A stretch of DNA of 64,000 nt from Paenibacillus swuensis (GTDB lineage: Bacteria > Bacillota > Bacilli > Paenibacillales > DY6): NCBI RefSeq assembly GCF_001644605.1, contig NZ_CP011388.1, positions 2,031,001-2,095,000 on the forward strand, given 5' to 3'. The translations under genes and the position numbers were made by a program. Below the pieces are notes generated by a model. It did not search any database and was not told where the DNA came from. It was given only the letters and a program-made list of their open reading frames with translations. This document shows, one piece after another, positions 43,617 to 52,407 of the stretch; positions within the stretch are counted from its first letter, which is position 1; each line of letters opens with the position of its first letter.

Positions 43617-44459
43617 TTAACCTTTAACTGCGGATCCTACAGTCAATGCATTCTCCACTTGCTCACTGAACAACACATACAACAATACGGTAGGCAAGGA
43701 GGCGATCGTCATCGCCGCACCCATCGCGCCCCAATTCGTTGTGAATTCGCCCTGGAAGAACATAAGACCCAACGGCAGCGTCTTGAGCGACTCTTTGGAG
43801 ATGAGCACAAGCGCCATCGGAAACTCGTTCCAGGCGGACAAGAAGACGAAGATGACCATCGTCGCAAGCGCCGGTTTCACGATCGGCAGCATAATGGAGA
43901 AGAACGTGCGGTAAATGCTCGCCCCGTCCATGCATGCCGATTCTTCCAGCTCAATCGGAATGGTGCGGAAGAAACCGTAGAATACCATGGTCGAAAAAGA
44001 TAAATTGAACGCGATATACGGTACGATCAGCGCCATATACGTATCGGCAATATTGAGATCGCGCACCAGAATCGCAAGCGGAATCATGATGACCTGAATC
44101 GGAATAAACATGCCGAGAATAATATAGGTTCTGGCGACATTGCTCAGCTTCCACTGCATCCGCGCTACAGCGTAGGCGAACAGGACCGACAGGGCAATGG
44201 ACCCCACAACGGTAACCGCTGAAATAAACACACTGTTCATGAAATACACCGGCACGTTGAAACTGGTTAAGGCCGTGGTATAGTTCTCGATTCGAAAGTT
44301 CGTCGGAATGCCAAACGGATTCGTTACGAAGATTTCATTGTTATTCTTAAGGGAGTAGGACACCATCCAGAACAACGGGTAAATCGACAGAATCGCGTAG
44401 GCGTATGCAAATACATATAATAATGGCTGATTACGCCTTATTTTCGATATAAAGCCCAT
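43617..44459 (-). CDS. Sugar ABC transporter permease (MalG-like)
   Basis: 280 residues, six membrane segments, EAA loop EESACMDGASIYRTFFSIMLPIV and the C-terminal ENALTVGSAVKG. It forms the permease pair with the MalF-like protein at 44481. ATG 44459 follows AAGGTGA. The locus context with GH42 and GH32 suggests galactose- or fructose-containing oligosaccharides as cargo. Confidence 0.9.
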   Translation of the reverse strand: MGFISKIRRNQPLLYVFAYAYAILSIYPLFWMVSYSLKNNNEIFVTNPFGIPTNFRIENYTTALTSFNVPVYFMNSVFISAVTVVGSIALSVLFAYAVARMQWKLSNVARTYIILGMFIPIQVIMIPLAILVRDLNIADTYMALIVPYIAFNLSFSTMVFYGFFRTIPIELEESACMDGASIYRTFFSIMLPIVKPALATMVIFVFLSAWNEFPMALVLISKESLKTLPLGLMFFQGEFTTNWGAMGAAMTIASLPTVLLYVLFSEQVENALTVGSAVKG

Positions 44460-44480
44460 CTCGTTTCACCTTCTTATCTG

Positions 44481-45362
44481 TTAGTAGGTTAACTTCTCTC
44501 TTGCAACGAAGCGGTTAATGATCAAGGTAGCCAATAAACACTCGAGAACAAGAATCGCTGCCGATGCGGTACCGTAACCGAATTCGTTGATCCGGAACGC
44601 GGAACGGAACATCATGAAGGTAAGGGTGTACGTACTGTTACCCGGACCGCCGTTGGTCATAATAAACATGTTGGCGAATGCGTTCAAGCCGCCGGTGACC
44701 GCGAAAACCAGACAGAAGCGGTAAGTCTCGCCTAACAGAGGAATGGTAATTTTACGATGCGCTTGCATCTTGGTGGCACCGTCGATGCGGGCCGCTTCCA
44801 GATATTGTTCGGGGATGGATTTCACACCCGCCAAGATTAAAGCGAAGTGGTACCCCATGTACTGCCAAGCATTAACAAAGGCGATTGCGACAATCGCGGT
44901 TTTGCCGTTGGACAACCAGTCCTGCTGATATTCCATGCCTACCAAACTGAACAATTTGTTAATTAATCCGTATTCTCCATTGTACATCGCCAGCCATAAC
45001 TGACACACAACCGTGATGGAAAGGACTACAGGAATAAAGTAGCTGATGCGCAGAAACCGGCGCCCTTTAATTTTCGCATCGGCGATAATGAATGCCAGGA
45101 TCGTCGCCATTCCGATTTGAAACACCGTGATAATGGCCGCAAAAATTAAACCGTTATATAGAGCTTTAAAAAACAGTCGGTCATGAAACAGCCGGATATA
45201 GTTGTCCAGTCCGATGAATGTAGCTGTGCTCAGTCCGTCCCACTCATAGAAACTGCGAAACAGGGTCTGACTCATCGGGTAGAAAACCACCACGGTAAAC
45301 AGGATCAATGCGGGCAGTGTGAAAAGCGCGATTGCCAGCTTGTTACCTAGAAAGTTCTTCAT
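44481..45362 (-). CDS. Sugar ABC transporter permease (MalF-like)
   Basis: A 293-residue permease with six membrane segments and EAA loop EAARIDGATKMQAHRKITIPLL. ATG 45362 has GGAGG nine bases upstream, whereas ATG 45371 directly abuts GGAGG, so the shorter start is used. It follows the SBP gene after a stable hairpin. Confidence 0.9.
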   Translation of the reverse strand: MKNFLGNKLAIALFTLPALILFTVVVFYPMSQTLFRSFYEWDGLSTATFIGLDNYIRLFHDRLFFKALYNGLIFAAIITVFQIGMATILAFIIADAKIKGRRFLRISYFIPVVLSITVVCQLWLAMYNGEYGLINKLFSLVGMEYQQDWLSNGKTAIVAIAFVNAWQYMGYHFALILAGVKSIPEQYLEAARIDGATKMQAHRKITIPLLGETYRFCLVFAVTGGLNAFANMFIMTNGGPGNSTYTLTFMMFRSAFRINEFGYGTASAAILVLECLLATLIINRFVAREKLTY

Positions 45363-45406
45363 GCTCACCATCCTCCGTTGATTCGGAATACTCCGTCTTT
45401 AGTTTA

Positions 45407-45451
45407 AAAATCCCACATCAGCCCGGAACAACCCGACGGATGTGAGATTTT
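45407..45451 (-). ncRNA. Intercistronic hairpin between SBP and permease genes
   Basis: AAAATC-CACATC pairs with GATGTG-GATTTT (13 bp, one mismatch) around a 19-nt loop, followed on the minus strand by TTTTTAAA. It could be a leaky terminator or a 3' RNA-stabilising stem for the more abundant binding-protein mRNA. Confidence 0.45.
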
Positions 45452-45483
45452 CAATTTTCTTTATATTGGATTAGAGTTTATGC

Positions 45484-46824
45484 TTACTTCGCGCCAACAA
45501 CCGCATCCACATCGGCAACGAAATCATCAGCCGTGTAAGAGCCTGTCATCAAGTTCTGGGAGCTGTCTTCAATCGCCGCTTTTACTTTAGCGTCAGCCAG
45601 TCCCCACGCGAACGCGGAAGTACTTGTAATGTTCGGGATATCTTTGGCCAATTGCTCCATCATCGGAGGGAACTTCTTCACAACCGGCAGATCCACCTTC
45701 GTTGCTACCATCGGATTACCGCGTTGCGTGTATTTGAACTCCGCGTATTTAAGGGACATGAACGCCGCTACTTTAGCCGCAAGCTCCTTGTCCTTTGTGG
45801 AAGGAGATACCGCGTATCCGCCCGGACCACCGCCGCCGCTGAATGCCAATTTCGTCGCATCCACATCAGCCGCAGAGTTTGCAGGGTAGTACATGTAGCC
45901 TACTTTATCGCCAAGCGCTTTCGTAGCCGCTTCAATTTCCCATTGACCGTTCAGGAACATAGCCGCTTTTCCTTCGTGGAACAGAGCCGCCGCTTGGTCA
46001 TAGTTCATGTTCGTCGCGCCTTTCGAAAGCAGACCCGCTTTCACAAGTTCTTCCACTTTCATCGCGGCGGATTTGAACGCTTCATCAGAAGCTTTCGCTT
46101 TACCTTGATCCAGCGCTGTAATACCTGCCGGATTCGAACGTGTCGCGAACATGTCGAACAGAGCTACCGTAGGCCATTTCTCCTTGGCGAACATGGACAT
46201 TGGCGTTACGTCAGCCGCTTTGAACTTCTTCACGGCATCCAGGAACTCTTCATATGTTGTGGGTACTTTAACGCCGTTCTTCTCGAACAACTCTTTGTTG
46301 TAGTAGAGAAGAATAAGCTCGTTACCCGCGTAAGGGAACGCGTACGAGTGGCCGTCTTCGTGTGTCAGCGTATTCATTGCGCTCGGAAGCATCTTGTCTT
46401 TGAAGCCTGTGGACGTTACATAATCATCAAGAACCAGAATGTTCTCGGATTTCTTGAACGTGTTGATAATGTCCAGACCCGCTTGGAAGATGTCCGGAAG
46501 GTTGCCAGTAGCCGCGTAAGTTTTCAGCTTCTGACCGTCATCTTGTGCCTGAATATCAAGCTCAAGCTCCACATTCGGCATTTCTTTCGCCAGTTCCGCT
46601 TTCGCGTAATCAAACGGCGTCTTGGTATCTTCATCTGAATATTGAGCATAGATGCGAAGTTTTGTTTTTCCCTCAGCAGCAGGCTCGGTATTCTTATTGC
46701 CTTCATTCGTGGCGGTATTGTTTTCTTTCGTGCTGTTTCCGTTGCCGGCTCCGCACGCTGTAACGGTGAAAGCCATGATCAACGTTAACAGAAGAAGCAT
46801 GCTTTTCTTTACGTTCCCTTTCAT
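45484..46824 (-). CDS. Family 1 extracellular sugar-binding lipoprotein (MalE-like)
   Basis: 446 residues with a signal peptide and lipobox VTACG (Cys about 24), then an acidic Asn/Glu-rich linker and a binding domain with typical features (GNLPDIFQAG, YYNKELFEKNGVKVPTTYEEFLDAV split over the hinge). ATG 46824 follows GGAGGGG. The first transporter gene after the response regulator; cargo unknown but likely a GH42/GH32 substrate. Confidence 0.9.
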   Translation of the reverse strand: MKGNVKKSMLLLLTLIMAFTVTACGAGNGNSTKENNTATNEGNKNTEPAAEGKTKLRIYAQYSDEDTKTPFDYAKAELAKEMPNVELELDIQAQDDGQKLKTYAATGNLPDIFQAGLDIINTFKKSENILVLDDYVTSTGFKDKMLPSAMNTLTHEDGHSYAFPYAGNELILLYYNKELFEKNGVKVPTTYEEFLDAVKKFKAADVTPMSMFAKEKWPTVALFDMFATRSNPAGITALDQGKAKASDEAFKSAAMKVEELVKAGLLSKGATNMNYDQAAALFHEGKAAMFLNGQWEIEAATKALGDKVGYMYYPANSAADVDATKLAFSGGGGPGGYAVSPSTKDKELAAKVAAFMSLKYAEFKYTQRGNPMVATKVDLPVVKKFPPMMEQLAKDIPNITSTSAFAWGLADAKVKAAIEDSSQNLMTGSYTADDFVADVDAVVGAK

Positions 46825-46936
46825 CTGAACCCCTCCAGAACCTCATTAGTTATTAAGTACTACTTCAGTATAGAAGGACTCCCGCCATTATTTAATGGAA
46901 TAACCGATGCAAACTTGTAAAATCCGTAGATTTATC

Positions 46937-48523
46937 TTATCTGGAATTTTCGTACTCGCTCGGTGTGATCCCGAAGTGCTTCTTGAACGTCTTACTGAAG
47001 TAGCCCGCATCCTTATATCCGACCTGTTCGGAGATATCCGACAGTTTGCTTCGCCCGGTCGCGATGAGCTCCTTGGCTTTCTGCAACCGGACATGCGTAA
47101 TGTAGTCCGAGACGGTTGTGCCCCATTCTTTTTTGAAGATGGACCGCAAATAACTCGAGTTAATGTAAATATGTCCCGCAATGCGTTCTACACCAAGCTC
47201 GGGATCCGAATAATGACCGTCGATGTATTCCTTCGCCGCCATCGCGTTCTTACGCGCCTTGGTCATCTTATGACTTCCCGCGTAGTCCAACGCCAGCCCG
47301 TATAGACGCTTCATCCAGGCTTCCGTTTCAACCATTGATTCATGGCGCTTCAATTCGTTAAACGGGGAGAACGAGGTGCCATAAATATCTTCCACGTCAT
47401 ACCCCGCTTCGGTGACAAAAGACAGGCACAATGAAATTACATTCATACAGATCATATAAATGTGATCCACCGACATCCGCTGGTCGCGCAGATAACGGAA
47501 TATTTCCCGAATCTGCGCTTCAACTTTCACGCTTTCGCCCGAACGCATAAAGGAAAGCAGCCGCTCGTTCATTTCGGCCGGATAGAATCCTTGACCGGAG
47601 AAGGCCTCGCGATATTTAGCGTATTCAATGGAACGATCGTTTCCCATGTTGAACTTATTCTGGAGGGAGACTAATGCCTCCATATAAGAGGAATAAATCC
47701 CCTTGTAGCCGCGTTGAACCGAACCCACGCCGATGGTAATCGTGAATTTGAGGTGTTTTTTTATGAGTTGGCACAGTTTACCGTAATCATCCAAATCGAA
47801 TTCACGAATCGCCTCTTCATCTTCGAATTCGAGCAAGGACACAATGCGTCCGTCCGGGTCGGTAAACATGAGATGCTGTCCCCGAATCCCGATAATCTCG
47901 CCCAACACATTCGTAACGGCAAACTTCCACAGCAGCTTCTCGCTGATTTCATTCCACTTTTGGTCCAGATGGTCGATTTCGATGCAAGCTGCCTGAAACA
48001 GTCCCGTATATGTCGGTAGGTTCAATTCGTTAAACTGGCGCACCGTTTCTTCCCTTGAGGTGCTGTAATCCTTGCTGATCAATTGATGCAACAGACGCTC
48101 TTTCAGAATGACCTGCTGTGAGATGGCTGTCGTTTTCTCTTGTTGCTCCACCTCGATTTGTTGGCGCAGCTTTAGCATGGTAAGAAGAAGTTCCTCTTTC
48201 GTGAACGGCTTGAGAATGTAGTCTTCCACACCGAGCCGAATCGCCTTGCGCGCATATTCGAATTCGCTGTGGCCTGTAATGAGCACAATCCGTATATTGG
48301 GGTAGCGCTCAAACAGCTTTTCCGAAAGCTCAATACCGTCCATGAACGGCATGTTGATGTCCACAAGAGCGATATCCGGCGGATGAAGCGCAGCTTGTTC
48401 CAGCGCGTCTACCCCGTTCCTGCCTTCCGATGTAATTTGGAAACCATAGCCGGCCCAGTCAATTGTCGTCTTTAAATATTCCCGAAAAATGGATTCATCA
48501 TCCACAATCATAATATTAATCAT
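46937..48523 (-). CDS. YesN-type response regulator (REC + AraC HTH)
   Basis: 528 residues: receiver with Asp55 in ALVDINMPFMDG and Lys in DYILKPFTKEEL, a middle ligand-like region, and two C-terminal AraC HTHs (GVERIAGHIYINSSYLRSIFKKEWG; KLSDISEQVGYKDAGYFSKTFKKHFG). No kinase is adjacent in the operon; the nearest orphan-like partner is the YesM-type kinase at 52408-54198, beyond GH42 and GH32. It probably activates the transporter just downstream. ATG 48523 follows AGGAG. Confidence 0.88.
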   Translation of the reverse strand: MINIMIVDDESIFREYLKTTIDWAGYGFQITSEGRNGVDALEQAALHPPDIALVDINMPFMDGIELSEKLFERYPNIRIVLITGHSEFEYARKAIRLGVEDYILKPFTKEELLLTMLKLRQQIEVEQQEKTTAISQQVILKERLLHQLISKDYSTSREETVRQFNELNLPTYTGLFQAACIEIDHLDQKWNEISEKLLWKFAVTNVLGEIIGIRGQHLMFTDPDGRIVSLLEFEDEEAIREFDLDDYGKLCQLIKKHLKFTITIGVGSVQRGYKGIYSSYMEALVSLQNKFNMGNDRSIEYAKYREAFSGQGFYPAEMNERLLSFMRSGESVKVEAQIREIFRYLRDQRMSVDHIYMICMNVISLCLSFVTEAGYDVEDIYGTSFSPFNELKRHESMVETEAWMKRLYGLALDYAGSHKMTKARKNAMAAKEYIDGHYSDPELGVERIAGHIYINSSYLRSIFKKEWGTTVSDYITHVRLQKAKELIATGRSKLSDISEQVGYKDAGYFSKTFKKHFGITPSEYENSR

Positions 48524-48592
48524 GTGTTAACTCCTCTTCCTGTAACAGCAGAACGCTTGAGCGCATTCCTTCCCATTCTAGCAGAAGAGCCA

Positions 48593-50629
48593 TTAGTATT
48601 GAAGAATGGCCACACCATGAGCGGACAATTCAATATCCCCTGAGATTACTTCTTTGCTTATCAGCTCAAAAGCTGAGGAGAGTCCCGTATTTACAATCGT
48701 TGACGTATTATTATGATTTAGGATGAAGAGAAAGCTTAAGCCGTCCTTTACCCTTCGAACAGCTTCGATCCCGTGATGATGTTGAGGAAGGAGAGACTCA
48801 ATGCCCTTTTCCCTGCAAATATGCTGCAGCAGCTTTCTTAATAATTTCTTCTCCGGTCTCGTAGCTACGTAATAAGCCAGACCCTGTCCATAACGATTCA
48901 TCGTCAACGCGGGCATCCCTGCGTAAAATTCGAAACCATAGGTCCCCAGCACCTCCGCACTCTCGGCATGAATCAAGTCACATAGAAATGAGCAGGAATA
49001 GGAACCTTCAAGTTCTTGGAATGAGCTGCTTATTATGATTTCATTCGTTTCCTCGGGATAGAGCGCATCCATTTCTTCTGACCATAGGCCAAGGACGGAA
49101 CGGAGTCCGCCGGAATACCCGCCTGTAAAGGCAATATCCGTTTCGCCGACAATCCCGCTAAAATAAGTCGTAAGGAAGGTTCCGCCGGCTTGAACGAACT
49201 GTTCAACCTTCGTGGCGAATCCTGGTTTGATCATATACATCAACGGAGCAATAATTACATTATACCGCTTGAAATCCGCTTCCAATCCCACCATGTCTGT
49301 CGGGATATGCAATTCATACAAGGCATCATAGTATTTGTGAACTTCTTTGACATAATCAAGATCATTGCTCGGACCGCTGGACAACTCCACCGCCCAACGA
49401 TTCTCCCAATCATAAAGTATGCCTACTTTCGCATCGGAACGCGCGTCAATGAGCCTATCTCCTAGTCTGCCCAGCTCGTCTCCGAGCTCGGCGCATTCCC
49501 GGAACACACGAGTATGCTCATGTCCGACATGTTCGATTAACGCTCCATGCATCTTCTCACAAGAACCCAGCGACTTACGCAGTTGAAAGAACATGACCGT
49601 ATCGGCGCCGTGAGCCACGGCCTGATAGCTCCACTTCTTCATTTCACCCGGCCGCTTTAGTTTGCAATAGGGCTGCCAATTCGCGACACTTGGCGTCTGC
49701 TCCATCAACATGAATGGCTGGCCGTCTTTCAGACTGCGCATAAGGGCATGCGTCATGGCATTCATGCTCGGAAGGTGATCGGGGGCCGGATAACTGTCCC
49801 AGGATATGACATCCACATAAGGCGCCCAGTCATAGTAGTTCATTTCCTTATAAGTGCCCATAAAGTTTGTCGTTATCGGAATATCTTTGGAATGCTTGCG
49901 GATCGCTTCCACTTCAAGCTTGTAACAAGCAAGTAAACTGTCGGATCCGAAACGAAAATAATCCAGTGAAATGCTGTTCTGATTACTTCGCTGCCAGTTC
50001 CAGTGCACACCTTCACTAAGTAAATTGGGCGGGACAATTTCGTTCCAATCGTAAAAGGTATGTCCCCAGAATGCGGTATACCAAGCTTTATTCAGCTTTT
50101 CGATTGTGCCGTAACGTTGTTTGAGCCATACACGAAACGCCTTGGCGCAATGATCGCAATAACAATATCCGCCGAGCTCATTATTAACATGCCATATAAG
50201 CAGTCCAGGGTAATCATGGTAGCGCTCCGCTAATTTATCAACCAGCGCATATGCATATTTACGATAGGTGGGGCTGTTTGGGCACGAGTTATGTCTGCCG
50301 CCAAATTTCCGCTTGCGCCCCTCCCAATCCACCCGGAGAATATCTGGATAGCGGTTTGCCATCCACGCGGGGTGTGCGGCCGTGCTCGTTCCGAGACAGA
50401 CACTAACGTTGCCTTCTTGCATTTTCTTCAAAATATCATCCAGCATAGTGAAATCGTATTCATCTTCTGAAGGCTGCAAGCTCGCCCATGAAAACACATT
50501 GACAGTGACTACATCAATCCCGGCTAGTTTAAACAATCGAACATCCTCATCCCAATACGTCTGATCCCACTGTTCTGGGTTGTAGTCTCCTCCATACCAT
50601 ATTTTGTTAAGTTTATCGTTAATGGGCAT
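48593..50629 (-). CDS. GH42 beta-galactosidase
   Basis: 678 residues, the usual GH42 length. The acid/base Glu is in HVNNELGG (about 152) and the nucleophile Glu in FMLMEQTPS (about 312). A Cys cluster (HNSCPNS, YCYCDHCAKAF) forms the structural zinc site. No signal peptide, so it is cytoplasmic and acts on imported beta-galactosides (or arabinogalactan/galactan fragments). ATG 50629 follows AAGGAGG. First gene of the regulator/transporter operon. Confidence 0.92.
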   Translation of the reverse strand: MPINDKLNKIWYGGDYNPEQWDQTYWDEDVRLFKLAGIDVVTVNVFSWASLQPSEDEYDFTMLDDILKKMQEGNVSVCLGTSTAAHPAWMANRYPDILRVDWEGRKRKFGGRHNSCPNSPTYRKYAYALVDKLAERYHDYPGLLIWHVNNELGGYCYCDHCAKAFRVWLKQRYGTIEKLNKAWYTAFWGHTFYDWNEIVPPNLLSEGVHWNWQRSNQNSISLDYFRFGSDSLLACYKLEVEAIRKHSKDIPITTNFMGTYKEMNYYDWAPYVDVISWDSYPAPDHLPSMNAMTHALMRSLKDGQPFMLMEQTPSVANWQPYCKLKRPGEMKKWSYQAVAHGADTVMFFQLRKSLGSCEKMHGALIEHVGHEHTRVFRECAELGDELGRLGDRLIDARSDAKVGILYDWENRWAVELSSGPSNDLDYVKEVHKYYDALYELHIPTDMVGLEADFKRYNVIIAPLMYMIKPGFATKVEQFVQAGGTFLTTYFSGIVGETDIAFTGGYSGGLRSVLGLWSEEMDALYPEETNEIIISSSFQELEGSYSCSFLCDLIHAESAEVLGTYGFEFYAGMPALTMNRYGQGLAYYVATRPEKKLLRKLLQHICREKGIESLLPQHHHGIEAVRRVKDGLSFLFILNHNNTSTIVNTGLSSAFELISKEVISGDIELSAHGVAILQY

Positions 50630-50762
50630 TGCTTTTCCCTCCTTAATGTATTGAACAAACCTATTTGATCCCGACGGTCTCCATCATCATTAGCTTATCT
50701 TCTAACCCCAAGCCATTCTATTAACGAAATGAACAATATCTAATACATAATCAACGAAGGAC

Positions 50763-50791
50763 TGTCATTCCTTCATGACCATCACTATAAT
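50763..50791 (+). promoter_or_regulatory. Candidate promoter of the GH32 gene
   Basis: TATAAT (50786-50791) is preceded after 17 nt by TGTCAT (50763-50768). The -10 is perfect, the -35 weak, consistent with activator dependence. A transcript would start about 30 nt before the TTG start. Confidence 0.45.
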
Positions 50792-50826
50792 GGAGTTGCA
50801 ATACCGAATTGAGGGGAGGATTGACC

Positions 50827-52311
50827 TTGTCGACAGGTGCACCATTACACGAACTAGCCTTGCTTAAAGCTCAACAACATGTGGCAACAACCATGCCGTC
50901 CATGGAGGAAACTCGCTATCGGCTTCATTATCATGCCATGCCCCCTGTAAATTGGATGAATGATCCGAACGGCTTTATTTATTTTGCTGGCCAATATCAT
51001 CTGTTCTTCCAGTTTCACCCTTATAGCCCTGAATGGGGGCCAATGCACTGGGGTCATCTGGTCAGCAATGATCTAATGAAATGGGAGTTCCTTTCGATTG
51101 CTCTGGCTCCAAGCGAGGACTACGATATCGGGGGTGTGTATTCCGGAACAGCTGTTGAATTTAATGGCACATTGTATCTTTTCTATACAGGCATTACGGG
51201 TGACGGGAGACAAGTACAATGCATAGCGAGTAGTACCGACGGCATCCGTTTCGAGAAACATTCCGGAAACCCGGTCATCGGGACCTACCCTCCGGAAGGT
51301 TCGCCTGATTTTAGGGATCCGAAGGTTTGGGGGAAGCAAGGCGCATGGAATATGCTGATCGGATCCAGCTGTAATCAAGAAGGTAACGTATTGCTGTATC
51401 AATCAAGTAACCTTTTTGACTGGACATATGAGGGGGTTTTTGCCCAAAGTGACGGTAGCTTGGGTACCATGTGGGAGTGTCCCGATTTCTTTATGTTAGA
51501 GAATGAAGAGGTGTTGATGCTCTCCCCTATGGGCATGCATAATCGGGCTAATCGCAACATCTTCCTATACGGCAATCTTAATGAATCACATCGACAATTC
51601 GAATATTACGGCTGGCGGGACGTGGACGGCGGCCATGATTTCTACGCCGCACAAACGGCTACCGATTCCACCGGAAGACGAATTTTCATCGCCTGGATGG
51701 ACATGTGGGGCGCGCCTATGCCAAGTAAACAAGAAGGTTGGGCCGGGGCAATGACGCTTCCTAGAATGATTGTTAAGGGAGATGAAGGCCGATTGCTGAC
51801 ACCGCCGGTTCCCGAGGTCGAGTTGCTGCGCCGGGCCATATTGACGGCTGATCCGACAAGGTTGCCCATGGTCATTAGCGGGACAACGTTATTATCCGAG
51901 GTAGCCGGCAATACCCTTGAGATCATCGTTGAATTCAACCTCTCCCAATGTGATGCCGAAGAAATCGGAGTTATTGTGCGGCGTTCCGCAGATGGTTCCG
52001 AACAAACGCTCATCCTATACCATGTGGCATCTAGTCGAATTCGTGTTGATCGTTCTTGTTCAGGGGAACCACTCGGGGTTGATTATGAAGTTGATTACCA
52101 CGCCGCAGACGGGAAATTAAAACTCCGAATTTTCGTTGATGTCTCCTCGCTTGAAGTATTCCTGGGAGATGCCGAGACGGTATTGACGAATCGGATCTTT
52201 CCCTCTCCGGATAGTGTGGGAACGGCTTTGTTTGCAACTGGCGGATCGGTCGAAGTGACGAGTTTGGAAGCTTGGGCACTCCGTAATCATGAACCGGATG
52301 GCGAAGAATAG
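50827..52311 (+). CDS. GH32 fructosidase (intracellular invertase/levanase type)
   Basis: 494 residues from TTG 50827, with AGGGGAGG seven bases upstream; the longer frame starts at the ribosome site itself. Catalytic motifs of GH32 are WMNDPNGF (nucleophile Asp), FRDPKVWG and WECPDFF (acid/base Glu). A C-terminal beta-sandwich follows. There is no signal peptide, so the substrate (sucrose, fructo-oligosaccharide or levan fragment) is used inside the cell. It is divergent from GH42. Confidence 0.9.
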   Translation: MSTGAPLHELALLKAQQHVATTMPSMEETRYRLHYHAMPPVNWMNDPNGFIYFAGQYHLFFQFHPYSPEWGPMHWGHLVSNDLMKWEFLSIALAPSEDYDIGGVYSGTAVEFNGTLYLFYTGITGDGRQVQCIASSTDGIRFEKHSGNPVIGTYPPEGSPDFRDPKVWGKQGAWNMLIGSSCNQEGNVLLYQSSNLFDWTYEGVFAQSDGSLGTMWECPDFFMLENEEVLMLSPMGMHNRANRNIFLYGNLNESHRQFEYYGWRDVDGGHDFYAAQTATDSTGRRIFIAWMDMWGAPMPSKQEGWAGAMTLPRMIVKGDEGRLLTPPVPEVELLRRAILTADPTRLPMVISGTTLLSEVAGNTLEIIVEFNLSQCDAEEIGVIVRRSADGSEQTLILYHVASSRIRVDRSCSGEPLGVDYEVDYHAADGKLKLRIFVDVSSLEVFLGDAETVLTNRIFPSPDSVGTALFATGGSVEVTSLEAWALRNHEPDGEE

Positions 52312-52331
52312 GCAGCCAGGAATAAATAAAA

Positions 52332-52371
52332 GACGACTTCTTTTCCAGAAAAAAACGGAATGAGAGTCGTC
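52332..52371 (-). terminator. Terminator of the YesM-type kinase gene
   Basis: GACGACT and AGTCGTC close a stem with an inner TTCC/GGAA pairing. On the minus strand it is followed by TTTTATTTATT. It lies 37 nt after the kinase stop. Confidence 0.7.
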
Positions 52372-52407
52372 GCAAACAAATGCTTGTCCTGTCGTAAACC
52401 CTAGTTA

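Noticed and set aside
45652-46638. 328-codon plus-strand frame
   Set aside because: Antisense to the sugar-binding protein gene, extremely Arg/Phe-rich, no ribosome site; a shadow of real coding.
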